A stretch of 64,000 nucleotides of DNA from Posidoniimonas corsicana (GCF_007859765.1 NZ_SIHJ01000001.1:310767-374766); one strand, 5' to 3'. Positions 6,543 to 15,992 are shown, counted from the first letter of the stretch. The notes: generated by a model from the sequence alone, not told the origin. Made by a program: numbers and translations.

Positions 6543-6589
6543 CTTGACTCTTAATCAGTAGGTTCTAGGTTCGAGTCCTAGAGGGAGCA
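6543..6589 (+). other. 3' half of tRNA-Lys(CTT): probable attachment site (att)
   Basis: The sequence folds as the right half of a tRNA: anticodon loop CTCTTAA with CTT anticodon (6550-6552), variable bases, a perfect T-arm CTAGG-TTCGAGT-CCTAG (6565-6581), acceptor strand AGGGAGC and discriminator A (6589). The matching left half is absent: no GCTCCCT acceptor strand or D-arm occurs upstream. A truncated tRNA 3' end of this kind is the classic product of tyrosine-integrase insertion into a tRNA gene. It marks the right border of the element; the intact tRNA and second border are not in view. Confidence 0.7.
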
Positions 6590-7069
6590 CTCACTCAACT
6601 TGTTGCTGCGGAAGAGCTTGCAGCGACCCTCTTCGCGCCTGCTCATATGCAGGTTTCTGCGTGGCGCACGCCTCGGACCGTCTGTGGCGTGTCCGATTCG
6701 GTTGCTGGGCGCCATACGCTGGAGTTGTCTTACTCTATTCAGCAGTTCTGCGTGTTTAGCAGAAGTCCCATGTCCGAGAGAACTCGCATCTCTTGCTGAT
6801 GCTATCCGGTTGATAGATGCAAGTTCCTTGACAGGCGCCTCTGCGACCAATGACCGACTGACGGGAGTCAGGTGCCCTCTGGAAGAGCGGCAGCGGAGAC
6901 TCGGAAGAGCAGCCGGCCATTGATGCGACCAATCTCACTGCCCAGGTGGCTCGCGTACAGGGGGAGGCGCGGAGTGGCTGCAGGCCTTCCGAGTGGCGGT
7001 AGGTGGCTTCGTTAGCGGCCTCGATCCGCAGCGATCACGGAACCTGATTGCCCGCTCGATGCATTACCT
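6590..7069. other. Intergenic stretch with no gene recognised
   Basis: No frame in these 480 bases encodes a convincing protein and no RNA gene is evident. The base composition is less GC-rich than the element to the left. It lies between the att-like tRNA half and the convergent end of the aminotransferase gene. Confidence 0.4.
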
Positions 7070-8302
7070 TCAGAGCGCCTCATCGAGTGCGATGATGAGT
7101 TGGTCGATTTCTTCGCGACTGGTGTAGTGAACGAAAGAAAGCCGTACTATGCCCGGTGCGGGACTCACGCCCATAGCCTCCAGGAGACGCTGCGCGTAGA
7201 AGTGCCCCAGGCCCGCCATAATCTTGCGCTGCTCGAGCGAGGCCAATACCTCTATCGGCTGGCGCCGCAGGGGAATGATTGACACCGTCGGCGCACGGCG
7301 GCTGGCATCGACTGGCCCAAGAACCCGCACATCGTCCCGCGATTCGAGCCAGTCCAGCTGTACCGTCAACAGTCGCCGCTCATGATCGCGGAACAAGTCG
7401 TGCACCGCTCGCCCTACCAGCGCGGCCGCCGACGGGGCTTCGAAGTGATGGCTGTAGACGGCGTCAATGTAGTCCGCGACACCCGCGGCAGCCGAGATCT
7501 GTGCGTGATCGGGGCCAGCCGGCGTCATCCGCTTGCGCGGAGTGCCGGCGTTGAAGTAGTGGCACTGCGGCGTAAGTTCCTGCAGCAGCTCATCGCGCAC
7601 ATACATCAAGCCTTGATGGGGGCCGTACGTCTTGTAGAGGGAGAACAGATACACATCGGCGCCCAGCTCGCCCAGATCGGGCAGTCCATGGGGAGCGTAC
7701 GCAACTCCGTCAACCACGACGCGCGCACCGACGCCGTGACACCTGGCGACGGTTTCGGCGATGGGGTTGATCTCGGCGACGATATTGGAGCAGTGGGGAA
7801 CGGTAACCAGGCGGGTGCGGTCGCTCAAGAGGTCATCCAGTTCCTCCACGTCTAGGCGCCCCGTGCTTGGGTCGACTCGCCACTCTTTGATGATGCACCC
7901 GGTTCGCGCCAGCTGACGCCACACCCCCGAGTTGGCTTCATGGTCCTGGTTGGTGACGACAACTTCATCCCCGGGTTGCAGCACGGATTCAAACGCTCTG
8001 GCTAGCACGTAGGTATTCTGGGACGTGGAGGGACCGAAGTGCAGCTCGTGCTCGCCGGCGTTTAGCAGCACGGCAAATCGACGATAGGCCTCATCCATCA
8101 GCTCGCCAGCGGTCCGCGATGCGGGGTAGGCGCCGTAGGGCTGCACCTTGTTTCTTGTGTAGTAGTCCCGCAATCGATCGACCGCGCGGCCGCAAGCATA
8201 CGATCCGCCGGCGTTCTCGAAGAACGCCCATCCTTGCAGCGAAGCCTCCGAGAACGCTGGGAATTGGGCCCGCACAAAGTCCGTGTCGAGGGGACGTCCC
8301 AT
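7070..8302 (-). CDS. Aminotransferase class V / cysteine-desulfurase-like PLP enzyme, 410 aa
   Basis: The protein has the class V aminotransferase plan: FENAGGSYA near residue 28 (substrate end), FGPSTSQNTYVLAR for phosphate binding, NQDHEAN with His121, VVVDGVAY with Asp198 that would bind the pyridine nitrogen, and FSLYKTYGPHQG with the Schiff-base Lys224. Relatives include cysteine desulfurases and kynureninase-like lyases. The catalytic Cys loop of SufS/IscS is not evident near residue 360, so a role in Fe-S assembly is doubtful. The ATG at 8302 has GGAAAG at a suitable distance. It is a lone gene with no Suf or Isc neighbours. Fold and cofactor are secure; the substrate is unknown. Confidence 0.8.
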   Translation of the reverse strand: MGRPLDTDFVRAQFPAFSEASLQGWAFFENAGGSYACGRAVDRLRDYYTRNKVQPYGAYPASRTAGELMDEAYRRFAVLLNAGEHELHFGPSTSQNTYVLARAFESVLQPGDEVVVTNQDHEANSGVWRQLARTGCIIKEWRVDPSTGRLDVEELDDLLSDRTRLVTVPHCSNIVAEINPIAETVARCHGVGARVVVDGVAYAPHGLPDLGELGADVYLFSLYKTYGPHQGLMYVRDELLQELTPQCHYFNAGTPRKRMTPAGPDHAQISAAAGVADYIDAVYSHHFEAPSAAALVGRAVHDLFRDHERRLLTVQLDWLESRDDVRVLGPVDASRRAPTVSIIPLRRQPIEVLASLEQRKIMAGLGHFYAQRLLEAMGVSPAPGIVRLSFVHYTSREEIDQLIIALDEAL

Positions 8303-9234
8303 GGGTCTTTCCTTAGTGTGAGCAACGGGTACTGATCAGCGATCCAGTGTAGCGCCTAGTTGGCAGCGAGCCAGACGCGGCAATGTTCTCACTGCCAGGA
8401 TCTCTCCGCAACCCAGTCTCGGAACCAGCCATCTTCGGTCTAAGCCGCAACCGTAGATCCCAGTCTCTGGTTGCGTCGCGGCCGGTTGTTGATGATGCTG
8501 GTTGCTCTCAAACAGTAGTCGCCCGAATCTCCTCGAAGTCGACGCCGCGTGAAGAGGAGTCTAGATGTTTTCCCGATCTGAGTGACGCCGTGGTCTCACG
8601 ACGGCGGAAGTCTTCAAGTACGCTTCGGCAGTATTGCCTAATCCCGCCGCACTTCTACGTCTCGCTTCGAAGCTTACGTAGAACCAAGAGTTGCTTGAGA
8701 TCAAATCCTGTGCCATTCAAGTGTGAAGATCTGCGGCCACGGGCGTGGACTTGGATACCGCCCGCCGCAATGCTGCACGGGGCGTCGTCACATTGGGATG
8801 CGTGACTCACATTGCGGGCGAAGCGTTTGCATCCACAGCATACGAAGATTTGGGCACTTGGACGATGGCGCACGGGCGCGGAGTCCTCATGTTCGTACAC
8901 CGGTGATCTTCCTCACCGATCGCTGTGACTTGTTTGGCTTCCACTGCTACCGGCTCGTTCGGTCGGGGCATTGCTCTTTGCTCCTGTATGCAAGGTGCTC
9001 AACGTAGAAGATCCCTGCGGACATTCTCTCAACCAGGTTAAGGAGATCACCTAGAACTGGCCGGGGAATCGTTGCCGGAGAAAGTCGGCCTGGATCCGCA
9101 CGTGAGCCAAGAAGATGCTGGACTGCGCCAGGCGCGCCATACTACCCTAGAACACTCGCAGGGCGAGCTGCTCTGGCTGATGTCTAACTTCCACTTCCCG
9201 ATGAGCTCCGAAACCGGATCAGAGAAGACATCAA
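8303..9234. other. Long intergenic stretch, no gene supported
   Basis: These 930 bases separate divergent genes. A plus-strand segment at about 8745-8895 (reading LDTARRNAARGVVTLGCVTH and onward to HGRGVLMFVHR) has protein-like composition but no start and no recognised family; it could be a relic. The promoters of the aminotransferase and the CHAT gene should lie here, but I see no definable elements. Confidence 0.35.
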
Positions 9235-12200
9235 ATGTTACAGCTGCCTGGTAAACAACAATTACTCGCCGCTCTGGTCGCTATCGTGGCGACGGGGACC
9301 GTGCCTGCCTTTTCTGAAGAAGTCGAGAGATTCTCAGCAGAACCGGTTCAACTTGAGGATCGCTTTGAGGTCGATACGAGGGAAGACTACAAGATCGAGG
9401 GCGACGCGGAGTGGTCGCGTCGGAAGCTCTCACTCAGCCCTAACGCGACTGTGGCGGTTGTAAAAACCATCGAAGACGAACTCTTGTTTGAACTCGACCT
9501 GTTGCCGGGCGAAGTACGCGTGGGAGAGGCTTCCGCGTCGCGTGTTACCTTCGTTAAGTCCAACGGCTGGCAGATCATCGTACTGATTGGCCGCGCATAC
9601 CACCGAGGTCGGCTTTACCGCCAGGTCGTCGTATCGCAGATCGAAGGCAGCGATCAATCTGCTGAGGCTCCCGTGGTTGGCGAGCTGAGGCGCCTCCCGG
9701 CGTTCAGGATCCCCGGCGAGGCGGAGTCCTGGTCGATCCAGTGCCGCAACGGGCTCATTGAGGTCGCCTGCAACGGGCACAAGCTTGGCAGCGCCCACTC
9801 GGGCTCCGGCGGTGCGTGGGTCCATGCGATTGCACTGACGCAGCTCGGCAAAGAGTCTGCCGTGACGCGCCTGCGGCTTTCAGGCCGAACAGTGGGCTAC
9901 ACCCCGCGACAGCGAGAACTCTACAACCAGACAATCGCGCTGGGTCGGCGAGCAGCTGAAGCAGCAGCACGGGGCGAGCTGGAAGAGGCGACCAAATTGG
10001 AACGCCGCGCCATGGGCATGATCCAACTGAGTCTTGGGGAAGCTGACTTGGGGGTGGCCGTTGCGTACCGAAATATGGGTGGGCGGCTCATGGAGGCGGG
10101 CGACTACCTCGGCGCCAAGGAGGCCTACAAGGCTGCTCACGCCATATACTCTCAGCCGCTCGGCGCCGGCCACCCGGACACTCTGATTTGCGAGATCCAC
10201 ACAGCGATTGCAACCGCAAATATGGGTTACTTGGAGGAAGGCGCCGCGGACGTGAGGGATGCCCTCGGCAGGTACTTTCGTGTCGCTGGCGCTACCTCGC
10301 GAAGTTCGACAAACCTAATGAGTTGGTTGGCGGGGGTAGCGAAACGGCAAGCAGGGAAGGCGGCCGAGCGGGGCGATTACGTCGCGGCTCTGAACTACTG
10401 GCGAGAGGTTGTTGACTTAGAGGCCAAGAGCCGTGGGGCGGACCACCTGCACACGAAGCGCGCGCAGCTTGAGGTCGACTTCTTCACTCGGCTCCTCAGT
10501 GAAGTAGGGACGCAACGCGATCGGATGATCGAGTATGTCCGCACGGACACTCTCGTCGAAGAGCTGTTTGCACAGGGGGCAATGGAAGATTACTACAAGG
10601 CACAGGCAAAGCTTCTCCAGTTGAGCCGCGAGGTCAACGGCGATCGTCACCCGTTGACGGCGGACGCACTTGTAGCACGGGCGATCATTCACTCCAACAA
10701 GGGGCGCTTTGACCTTGGCCTCGCGATGCTGAGGGAAGGGGCAGAGATCTTCCGAGAGCATTTCGGCGAAGATAGCGTGATCTACCTCTGCAATTTAGGG
10801 AGAATCGGATCGCAGTTGAGCATGCACGGACGATACGCCGAAGCGACGCCACTGTTGGAGCAAGCCATCCGGTCGCTAGCGGAGCATGGCTTCGCGCGGT
10901 CAGTCGAGTACGCTGAGACGAAACTGGAGTTGGGGCGACACCTAATACGCATGGGCAAGAATCAAGAAGCGGCCGCGCACTTGGTTGAGTCGTTACAGAC
11001 GTACCGCGTGATCGGTGAGCAGACCAATGGCGGCGTGCTTATCGCCTGCGAACGGCTGGCTGACATACACCGGTCCGAACACGACCTCGAAGCCGCGGAA
11101 CGCTATTTGGAGCACCAGCGTAGCATTGTCCTTTCACTCTACGGGACGGACCACGAGAAGTATGTCAGTGTCTTGTCCTCCGAAGCATTCCACTGCTACC
11201 TGAGGGGCCAGTTCGACACTGCGCTTAAGAAGTACGAACAGGCTGGCCGGCTGGCCGAGAAGTTCTTCGGTAAGAACTCGCGGTCGTACGAGGCAGTTAT
11301 CGACGGGATGCTCCGTGTCAACCTCTGGCTCCGCGACATGCCGGCGGTCGTGCGGCACTTTGAGGAGCGGCTCGAGTGGGAGCTCCACCGACGGGAAACG
11401 CTGTTTAGCGTCTACACCGAAGGGGAGCAGCTCGGGCGGGCGCAAGCCGATTTGCGGTCGCTCGACGCACTCTTGATCCTTGCCCTCGAAGGTCACCTCG
11501 ACCCCCGCCGGGCCTACAGCCACGCGCTCGCCTTCAAGGGGGCAGTCGCCGCGCGACAGAGGGGAGATCGGATCTCCGCCAAGGACCCAGAATCTCGCCG
11601 GATGCGGGAAGAGCTGCAAGAGATCGAACTGCGGCTTAGCGAGCTCGACGCGACGGGCCCTGAGCTCCAGGAAGCGGAAGACCGGTCAGCGTTGCTACGA
11701 CGCCTCCAAGAACTTGAATCGAACCTCGCGTCTCACAACTCGGCCTACCACGCAGCGGTCCAACGCACCAGCGTCGCCGACCTGCAGGCAGTCCTTCCAG
11801 ACGGGACTGTCCTGGTTGACTACTTTGAGTATATCAAGCCCAATGACTACTTCGATCTTCTCTTCGGGTTGCGACCAAAGCTCGGGTTGGTCGCGTTTGT
11901 ACTCAGCAACGAAGGCGAAGTGCGTCTCATCGATCTCAAGGGATTGACTGAGGTTGCTGATTCCATGTCTGCTTGGCGGAACGCAATGGCTCTAGAACCG
12001 TACGTCGGACTGAACGAGGCCGGTGAGAGCTCGGCCCAGGTTACCGACCAGCGCGGAGCGGACGTGTACCGAGCAATCTGGCACCCGCTGGTCGAGCACG
12101 TCGGCGACGCCAAGACCGTCGTCATTTCGCCAAGCACCAACCTGTCCGCCTGCCCATTTCCCGCGCTTCCTGTCGATTCTCGCTCTGCTTACCTAATCGA

Positions 12201-13056
12201 AACGCACGCAATTGCTACCGTTGCGAGCCCCCGCCTCATACCGGAACTGCTTGCGGATCGTCCAGCCAAGAAAGACCCGCGGCTCGTCGTGGTGGGCGAC
12301 ATTGACTATGGACTAGCAGCCGCCGCGCCGTCCGACGGTGGGCCCCCAGGTTCGCAGCTTCACTTTGAAAAGTTGATCGACGCAGAAGAAGCGCTCCGGC
12401 CGATTCAGCGCGCGTTCACGAAACTCTATCCGACGGGTGAATCTCATCGGCTCACAAAGAGCCTGGCGAGCGAGGGTGAGATCCGTCGCCACGCCCCAGG
12501 TGTTGACTTTCTGCACCTACACACCCATGGGTTTTGCGTGCTGGTAGACACAGGCTCGGGCGCAACTCCGGTTGTCGCAGAGGGCCCGATGACGCCTTCA
12601 ACGGTAGTGCTGGCCGGAGTAGCGCTAGCCCACGCCAATGACAGCGAAGCTGCCGAAACCCAAGCCGACAACGGCATCCTGACAACGCAGGAGATTCAAG
12701 AGCTTGATCTCGGCGCCGCCGACTTAGTGACGTTATCGGCATGTCAAACCGCCTTAGGCGAGATAGCGCCGGGTGAGGGTATGCTTGGCGCTCAGCGCGC
12801 GCTCCATATCGCGGGGGCGCGTTCTTCGCTCACATCACTTTGGTCCGTGGAGGATGCAAGCACTCGATTGCTGATGTCGGAGTTCTACACCCGGCTGTGG
12901 GGAGATGGCGTGCCGAAGGCTGAGGCGTTGCAACAGGCCATGATCAACCTGCTTAGGGGTGGGGCCGTCGGTGGCGATCTTGTTGATGAGCGAACAAATG
13001 GTCGCATGCCACCCGCGCTGTGGGCTGGCTTCGTGTTGCATGGCGATTGGCGCTGA
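9235..13056 (+). CDS. Exported TPR-CHAT protein, caspase-like, 1273 aa
   Basis: Residues 1-27 form a signal peptide (LLAALVAIVATGTVPAFSEE). Residues ~35-215 are a beta-rich region, perhaps a lectin-like fold (RLPAFRIPGEAESWSIQCRN). From ~225 to ~700 there are tetratricopeptide-type helices with family-typical wording (AVAYRNMGGRLMEAGDYLGA, PLLEQAIRSLAEHG, ALKKYEQAGRLAEKFFG). After a coiled segment (~780-860) comes a CHAT domain (~870-1270) with the caspase-like dyad: His1098 in HLHTHG and Cys1170 in LSACQTALGE, followed by GAQRALHIAGARSSLTSLWSV. CHAT domains are cysteine peptidases of the caspase/separase clan. Cytoplasmic CHAT proteins serve in defence; this one appears exported, so its target should be periplasmic or on the surface. 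It stands alone, with no obvious partner. Confidence 0.85.
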   Translation: MLQLPGKQQLLAALVAIVATGTVPAFSEEVERFSAEPVQLEDRFEVDTREDYKIEGDAEWSRRKLSLSPNATVAVVKTIEDELLFELDLLPGEVRVGEASASRVTFVKSNGWQIIVLIGRAYHRGRLYRQVVVSQIEGSDQSAEAPVVGELRRLPAFRIPGEAESWSIQCRNGLIEVACNGHKLGSAHSGSGGAWVHAIALTQLGKESAVTRLRLSGRTVGYTPRQRELYNQTIALGRRAAEAAARGELEEATKLERRAMGMIQLSLGEADLGVAVAYRNMGGRLMEAGDYLGAKEAYKAAHAIYSQPLGAGHPDTLICEIHTAIATANMGYLEEGAADVRDALGRYFRVAGATSRSSTNLMSWLAGVAKRQAGKAAERGDYVAALNYWREVVDLEAKSRGADHLHTKRAQLEVDFFTRLLSEVGTQRDRMIEYVRTDTLVEELFAQGAMEDYYKAQAKLLQLSREVNGDRHPLTADALVARAIIHSNKGRFDLGLAMLREGAEIFREHFGEDSVIYLCNLGRIGSQLSMHGRYAEATPLLEQAIRSLAEHGFARSVEYAETKLELGRHLIRMGKNQEAAAHLVESLQTYRVIGEQTNGGVLIACERLADIHRSEHDLEAAERYLEHQRSIVLSLYGTDHEKYVSVLSSEAFHCYLRGQFDTALKKYEQAGRLAEKFFGKNSRSYEAVIDGMLRVNLWLRDMPAVVRHFEERLEWELHRRETLFSVYTEGEQLGRAQADLRSLDALLILALEGHLDPRRAYSHALAFKGAVAARQRGDRISAKDPESRRMREELQEIELRLSELDATGPELQEAEDRSALLRRLQELESNLASHNSAYHAAVQRTSVADLQAVLPDGTVLVDYFEYIKPNDYFDLLFGLRPKLGLVAFVLSNEGEVRLIDLKGLTEVADSMSAWRNAMALEPYVGLNEAGESSAQVTDQRGADVYRAIWHPLVEHVGDAKTVVISPSTNLSACPFPALPVDSRSAYLIETHAIATVASPRLIPELLADRPAKKDPRLVVVGDIDYGLAAAAPSDGGPPGSQLHFEKLIDAEEALRPIQRAFTKLYPTGESHRLTKSLASEGEIRRHAPGVDFLHLHTHGFCVLVDTGSGATPVVAEGPMTPSTVVLAGVALAHANDSEAAETQADNGILTTQEIQELDLGAADLVTLSACQTALGEIAPGEGMLGAQRALHIAGARSSLTSLWSVEDASTRLLMSEFYTRLWGDGVPKAEALQQAMINLLRGGAVGGDLVDERTNGRMPPALWAGFVLHGDWR

Positions 13057-13427
13057 CGCCGGAACGCCATGCCAGCTGTGGATTATGCTGTGTCGGAAGC
13101 GAGCGCATGAGACTGGCGTCGTCAGCCGCGTACTCTCAGGGTTCAGGGATTTTCATCTGAATGACGTCGATTCGGCACCTTAACGCTTTGCCAGGGATGC
13201 ATCGACTTCTGCCCGCAAGATCGAGCTAGAGGGTCCAAGGGCAGGGCTACAAGGTAGACTGCCCCGATCTTTAAGCCAAATCGGCTGGTCTAGCCGAGGT
13301 GTTTGACGAGCGGCCGCGGCAATCTGAGGTGCCTTCACCCTCGCAGCTCTGCCGAGGGTGAAGTAGATGGGTCTTGTCCTGCGAATGCGTTAGTGCCGCA
13401 TGCTGGACCGCGTCTCGCGTGTTCAGA
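13057..13427. other. Convergent intergenic region with a perfect stem-loop
   Basis: Between the ends of the rightward CHAT gene and the leftward DUF1501 gene lies CTTCACCCTCG (13333-13343), a 9-base loop, and CGAGGGTGAAG (13353-13363), a perfect 11-bp stem. No T-run follows on either strand, so it is not a standard intrinsic terminator, though it may still end or protect transcripts. No gene is recognised in the rest. Confidence 0.5.
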
Positions 13428-14627
13428 TCAGCTCGGGCGCAGCAGTGGCAGCTCTTCATGAACGCCGGCCAACACAGACGCCGGATTGACGCCGAGCCAG
13501 TTGGAGAGGAGCGTGGCGTAAATACGCCGGAAGTCCACACCCGTGCGGAGGTCGCCGTCTTGGAGGTCAGGCAGGTCGGGCGCGGCGCACAACAATCCAC
13601 CGGCGACACTGGGGCCGGCCAAGAATACCGGGCCGGCTGTGCCGTGGTCGGTCCCCTGGGAGTCGTTCTCTTTGACTCGGCGACCAAACTCGCTGAACGC
13701 CACAACGACCGTTCGATCATCGAGTCCCGCCGACTTCAGATCGTCCAGGAATGCCTTGAGGGCGTTAGAGAATTCCCCCAGCAATCGCGAGTGTGTGAAG
13801 AGCTGCGATGAATGCGTGTCGTACCCCGATTGCGCGGTGTAGTAGACGCGGGCCTGCGATCCACTCTTCAGCAATTGCGAGACAAGTTTCAGCCGCATCC
13901 CCAGGCCCGTGCTAGGGTAGCCGTGCCCCACCTCTGCGGTTCTAGTTTGCTGCCTGTCAAACTCTTGGGAAGCGGCTACGGCGGAGAGCGTTTGCCGCGA
14001 GACGAAGGCCGAGAGCGAAGCGTCCGGCCCTTGCGCTTGTACGTCCTGAAACGCAGGGGCCAGCATCAGTCGGAGGTCCTCCTCTCGCGACAGTGCCGTG
14101 GCCTGAGAGCGACGGCCCCAGAGCGCAACAGGGGTTTCTTGATCCCCGACGTAGATTGCCCCCGGCGCCGATGCGTCGGTGTGCTCGTTGGCGTCGAGTG
14201 CTCGGCCTAGCCACCCGTAGCCGTCGTGGTCGGCGTCGTCGAAGCTGGCGGTCTGCCAGATCTTCATGCTGCGGAAGTGCGAGCGGTCGGGGTTGGGGTA
14301 GCCTACACCCTGCACGATCGCTAGGCGCCCCTCGTCGAACAGCTCTTTGGCGGCCCGCATGCTGGGGTGCAAACCGGTGTGGTCGTCGAGCTTGTGGAGC
14401 TTGTCGGCATCCAGGCGGAGCTTGTTGCGCGACCGGCCGTAGCCGTCGTCGCCGTACGGGACGACCGTGTTCAGGCCGTCGTTGCCGCCGTCGAGTTGGA
14501 TGACCACAAGCGACTTGGCGTCGGCCTCGGCGCCGGCGGCGAACGCTGAGCGGGTGAAAGCGTACGGCAACATTGGGGCGAACGATACGACCGAGCTAGT
14601 CTGTAAGAACCGGCGACGAGAGAGCAT
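13428..14627 (-). CDS. DUF1501 family protein with Tat signal, 399 aa
   Basis: The N-terminus carries a twin-arginine signal (LSRRRFLQTSSVVSFAPML, cleavage expected near AFAAG). The mature part begins LVVIQLDGGNDGLNTVVPYG, and later has FSEFGRRVKENDSQGTDHGT, the two hallmarks of DUF1501, a family in the alkaline-phosphatase/sulfatase-like superfamily. Asp and His residues in these motifs would bind metal. AGGAG lies seven bases before the ATG. The gene follows the DUF1800 gene by 15 bases; the two families are paired in many planctomycetes and proteobacteria, but their function is not established. Export to the periplasm is clear from the sequence. Confidence 0.85.
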   Translation of the reverse strand: MLSRRRFLQTSSVVSFAPMLPYAFTRSAFAAGAEADAKSLVVIQLDGGNDGLNTVVPYGDDGYGRSRNKLRLDADKLHKLDDHTGLHPSMRAAKELFDEGRLAIVQGVGYPNPDRSHFRSMKIWQTASFDDADHDGYGWLGRALDANEHTDASAPGAIYVGDQETPVALWGRRSQATALSREEDLRLMLAPAFQDVQAQGPDASLSAFVSRQTLSAVAASQEFDRQQTRTAEVGHGYPSTGLGMRLKLVSQLLKSGSQARVYYTAQSGYDTHSSQLFTHSRLLGEFSNALKAFLDDLKSAGLDDRTVVVAFSEFGRRVKENDSQGTDHGTAGPVFLAGPSVAGGLLCAAPDLPDLQDGDLRTGVDFRRIYATLLSNWLGVNPASVLAGVHEELPLLRPS

Positions 14628-14642
14628 GGGGACTCCTTTGGT

Positions 14643-15992
14643 TCAAGCCAGCGAGTGTTCGGGACTCGCTAGCAACAGGGCCAGGGCATTCGACAGTGGG
14701 GCGTCCGACGACTTGGCGGCTTCCGCAACCCGGGCGGCGACGCTGTTCGCGTTCTCGCCCCAGAGCAGCTTGGCGAGCCACGCGACGCCCTCTTGGAGGC
14801 TGTCAGGCTGGCCGTTTCGGCGGAGCAGATCTTCGATGTCAGGCTCACGGGCGGGCCGCCACGCCCGACCACCGGTCAGGGAGTCGGCGAAATTCGCGCG
14901 GGCGACAACTGTGCGGGTGGCGAGCCAGGCTCGCCCTTCGCTCCAGCCCCCCACGTTGGGCGGGTAGAACAGGTCCTGCCCCATCCTTGAGGCCCACTCC
15001 GCCAGCACCAGCGTGCTGGGGGGCGGGGCGCAGAGCTCAAGGGCCCGCACCGCGCCGACGATGTACTCGGATGGTCCTAACACCCGCGAACGCATGTTCT
15101 CGTCCGAGAAGAACAATCGTGATCGCAAGATAGTCTCGACGGCCCAGCCGACGTCCAGGTTGCGTGCGGCAAGCCCGTCTGCGAGCTCTTCCACAGCCGC
15201 TTGGGAACCGACGTTCTCTCCCAGAAAGGCCTGGCAGAGGCGCCGCGCGAGCCGCTTGGCGGTTGCCGGGTGGTTCAGGAGGCGTTCGAGTAACTCGTCG
15301 CCTGAGAGCGGTCCACGGTCACCGAGCAGGTCGATCTCGCCGGCGTCGTGCCGCGCCTCGCGGAAGGCGAACCTGCCGCCCGCGACCGTCCAGCCGGTCA
15401 GCGCACGGGCGGCGGCTTTGACATCTTGCTCCGTGTAGTTTCCGACGCCGAGCGTGAACAGCTCTAGCAGCTCACGGGCGAGGTTCTCGTTGGGGTGACC
15501 CTTGCGGTTCGAATCGGCGTCAAGCCAGACGAGCATCGCGGGGTGCTTCACCACGGACGCGAGAAGCTGGCCAAAGGGCGCCCTGGCGTGACTTCGTAGC
15601 AGATCATTCTGCTCCCGCATCAGCGTCAGGTCCTGCACCTTGCGGTTGCTGGTGGCGAAGTGGTTGTGCCACACCAGCGTGAGCCGCTCGCCTAGCGGGT
15701 CGGGAGACATCAGCATCCGGTAGACCCACCACGCCTTCAGTCGCGCCGGACTGCCCGACGCCATCGCGGCGTTGCCGATCGTTTCTGCCATCGACTCGAA
15801 ATCGGTCGACTCGCCTCCCTCGAAAAGTAAGTCGACCGCCCCCTGAGGTCCGGTGGCCAGGTCCCGTTGCAAGACGCCCCACGGCGCGGCGAACGCAGCC
15901 CGGCGGTGCAGGTGTACAACGCGCTGCAGGTTCCACGGCGTGGACTCGTCGGGCGTGTAGGGCGCCCAGACGTTCTGGTCGTTGGCAGGCAT
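14643..15992 (-). CDS. DUF1800 family protein, 449 aa
   Basis: Typical DUF1800 features are visible: HLHRRAAFAAPW near the start (the family's H-L-RR-xFG position), MSPDPLGERLTLVWHNHFATS, NENLARELLELFTLGVGNYTEQDVKAAARALTGW, and PPNVGGWSEGRAWL. I prefer ATG 15992 (MPANDQ) because a purine-rich GGGAAAGGG lies just upstream; the in-frame ATG at 16028 would overlap the preceding gene by 11 bases and adds a basic, non-conserved tail. No signal peptide is evident. It sits between the BlaR1-like gene and its DUF1501 partner, probably in one transcript. The biochemical role of the family is unknown. Confidence 0.85.
   Translation of the reverse strand: MPANDQNVWAPYTPDESTPWNLQRVVHLHRRAAFAAPWGVLQRDLATGPQGAVDLLFEGGESTDFESMAETIGNAAMASGSPARLKAWWVYRMLMSPDPLGERLTLVWHNHFATSNRKVQDLTLMREQNDLLRSHARAPFGQLLASVVKHPAMLVWLDADSNRKGHPNENLARELLELFTLGVGNYTEQDVKAAARALTGWTVAGGRFAFREARHDAGEIDLLGDRGPLSGDELLERLLNHPATAKRLARRLCQAFLGENVGSQAAVEELADGLAARNLDVGWAVETILRSRLFFSDENMRSRVLGPSEYIVGAVRALELCAPPPSTLVLAEWASRMGQDLFYPPNVGGWSEGRAWLATRTVVARANFADSLTGGRAWRPAREPDIEDLLRRNGQPDSLQEGVAWLAKLLWGENANSVAARVAEAAKSSDAPLSNALALLLASPEHSLA

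Noticed and set aside
6151-6561. 136-codon frame next to the tRNA half, considered as an integrase remnant
   Set aside because: No integrase catalytic residues (R, H-x-x-R, Y) or domain wording are visible, and the frame runs into the tRNA half; I only note it as a possible relic.
6543-6589. A complete tRNA gene
   Set aside because: The 5' acceptor strand and D-arm are absent upstream, so only half a tRNA is present.
9235-13056. CHAT protein as part of a type III-E or gasdermin-like defence operon
   Set aside because: No effector, gasdermin or CRISPR gene is adjacent, and the protein has an export signal.
13333-13363. Perfect 11-bp stem-loop as an intrinsic terminator
   Set aside because: No T-run follows on either strand; kept only as a stem-loop within the intergenic entry.
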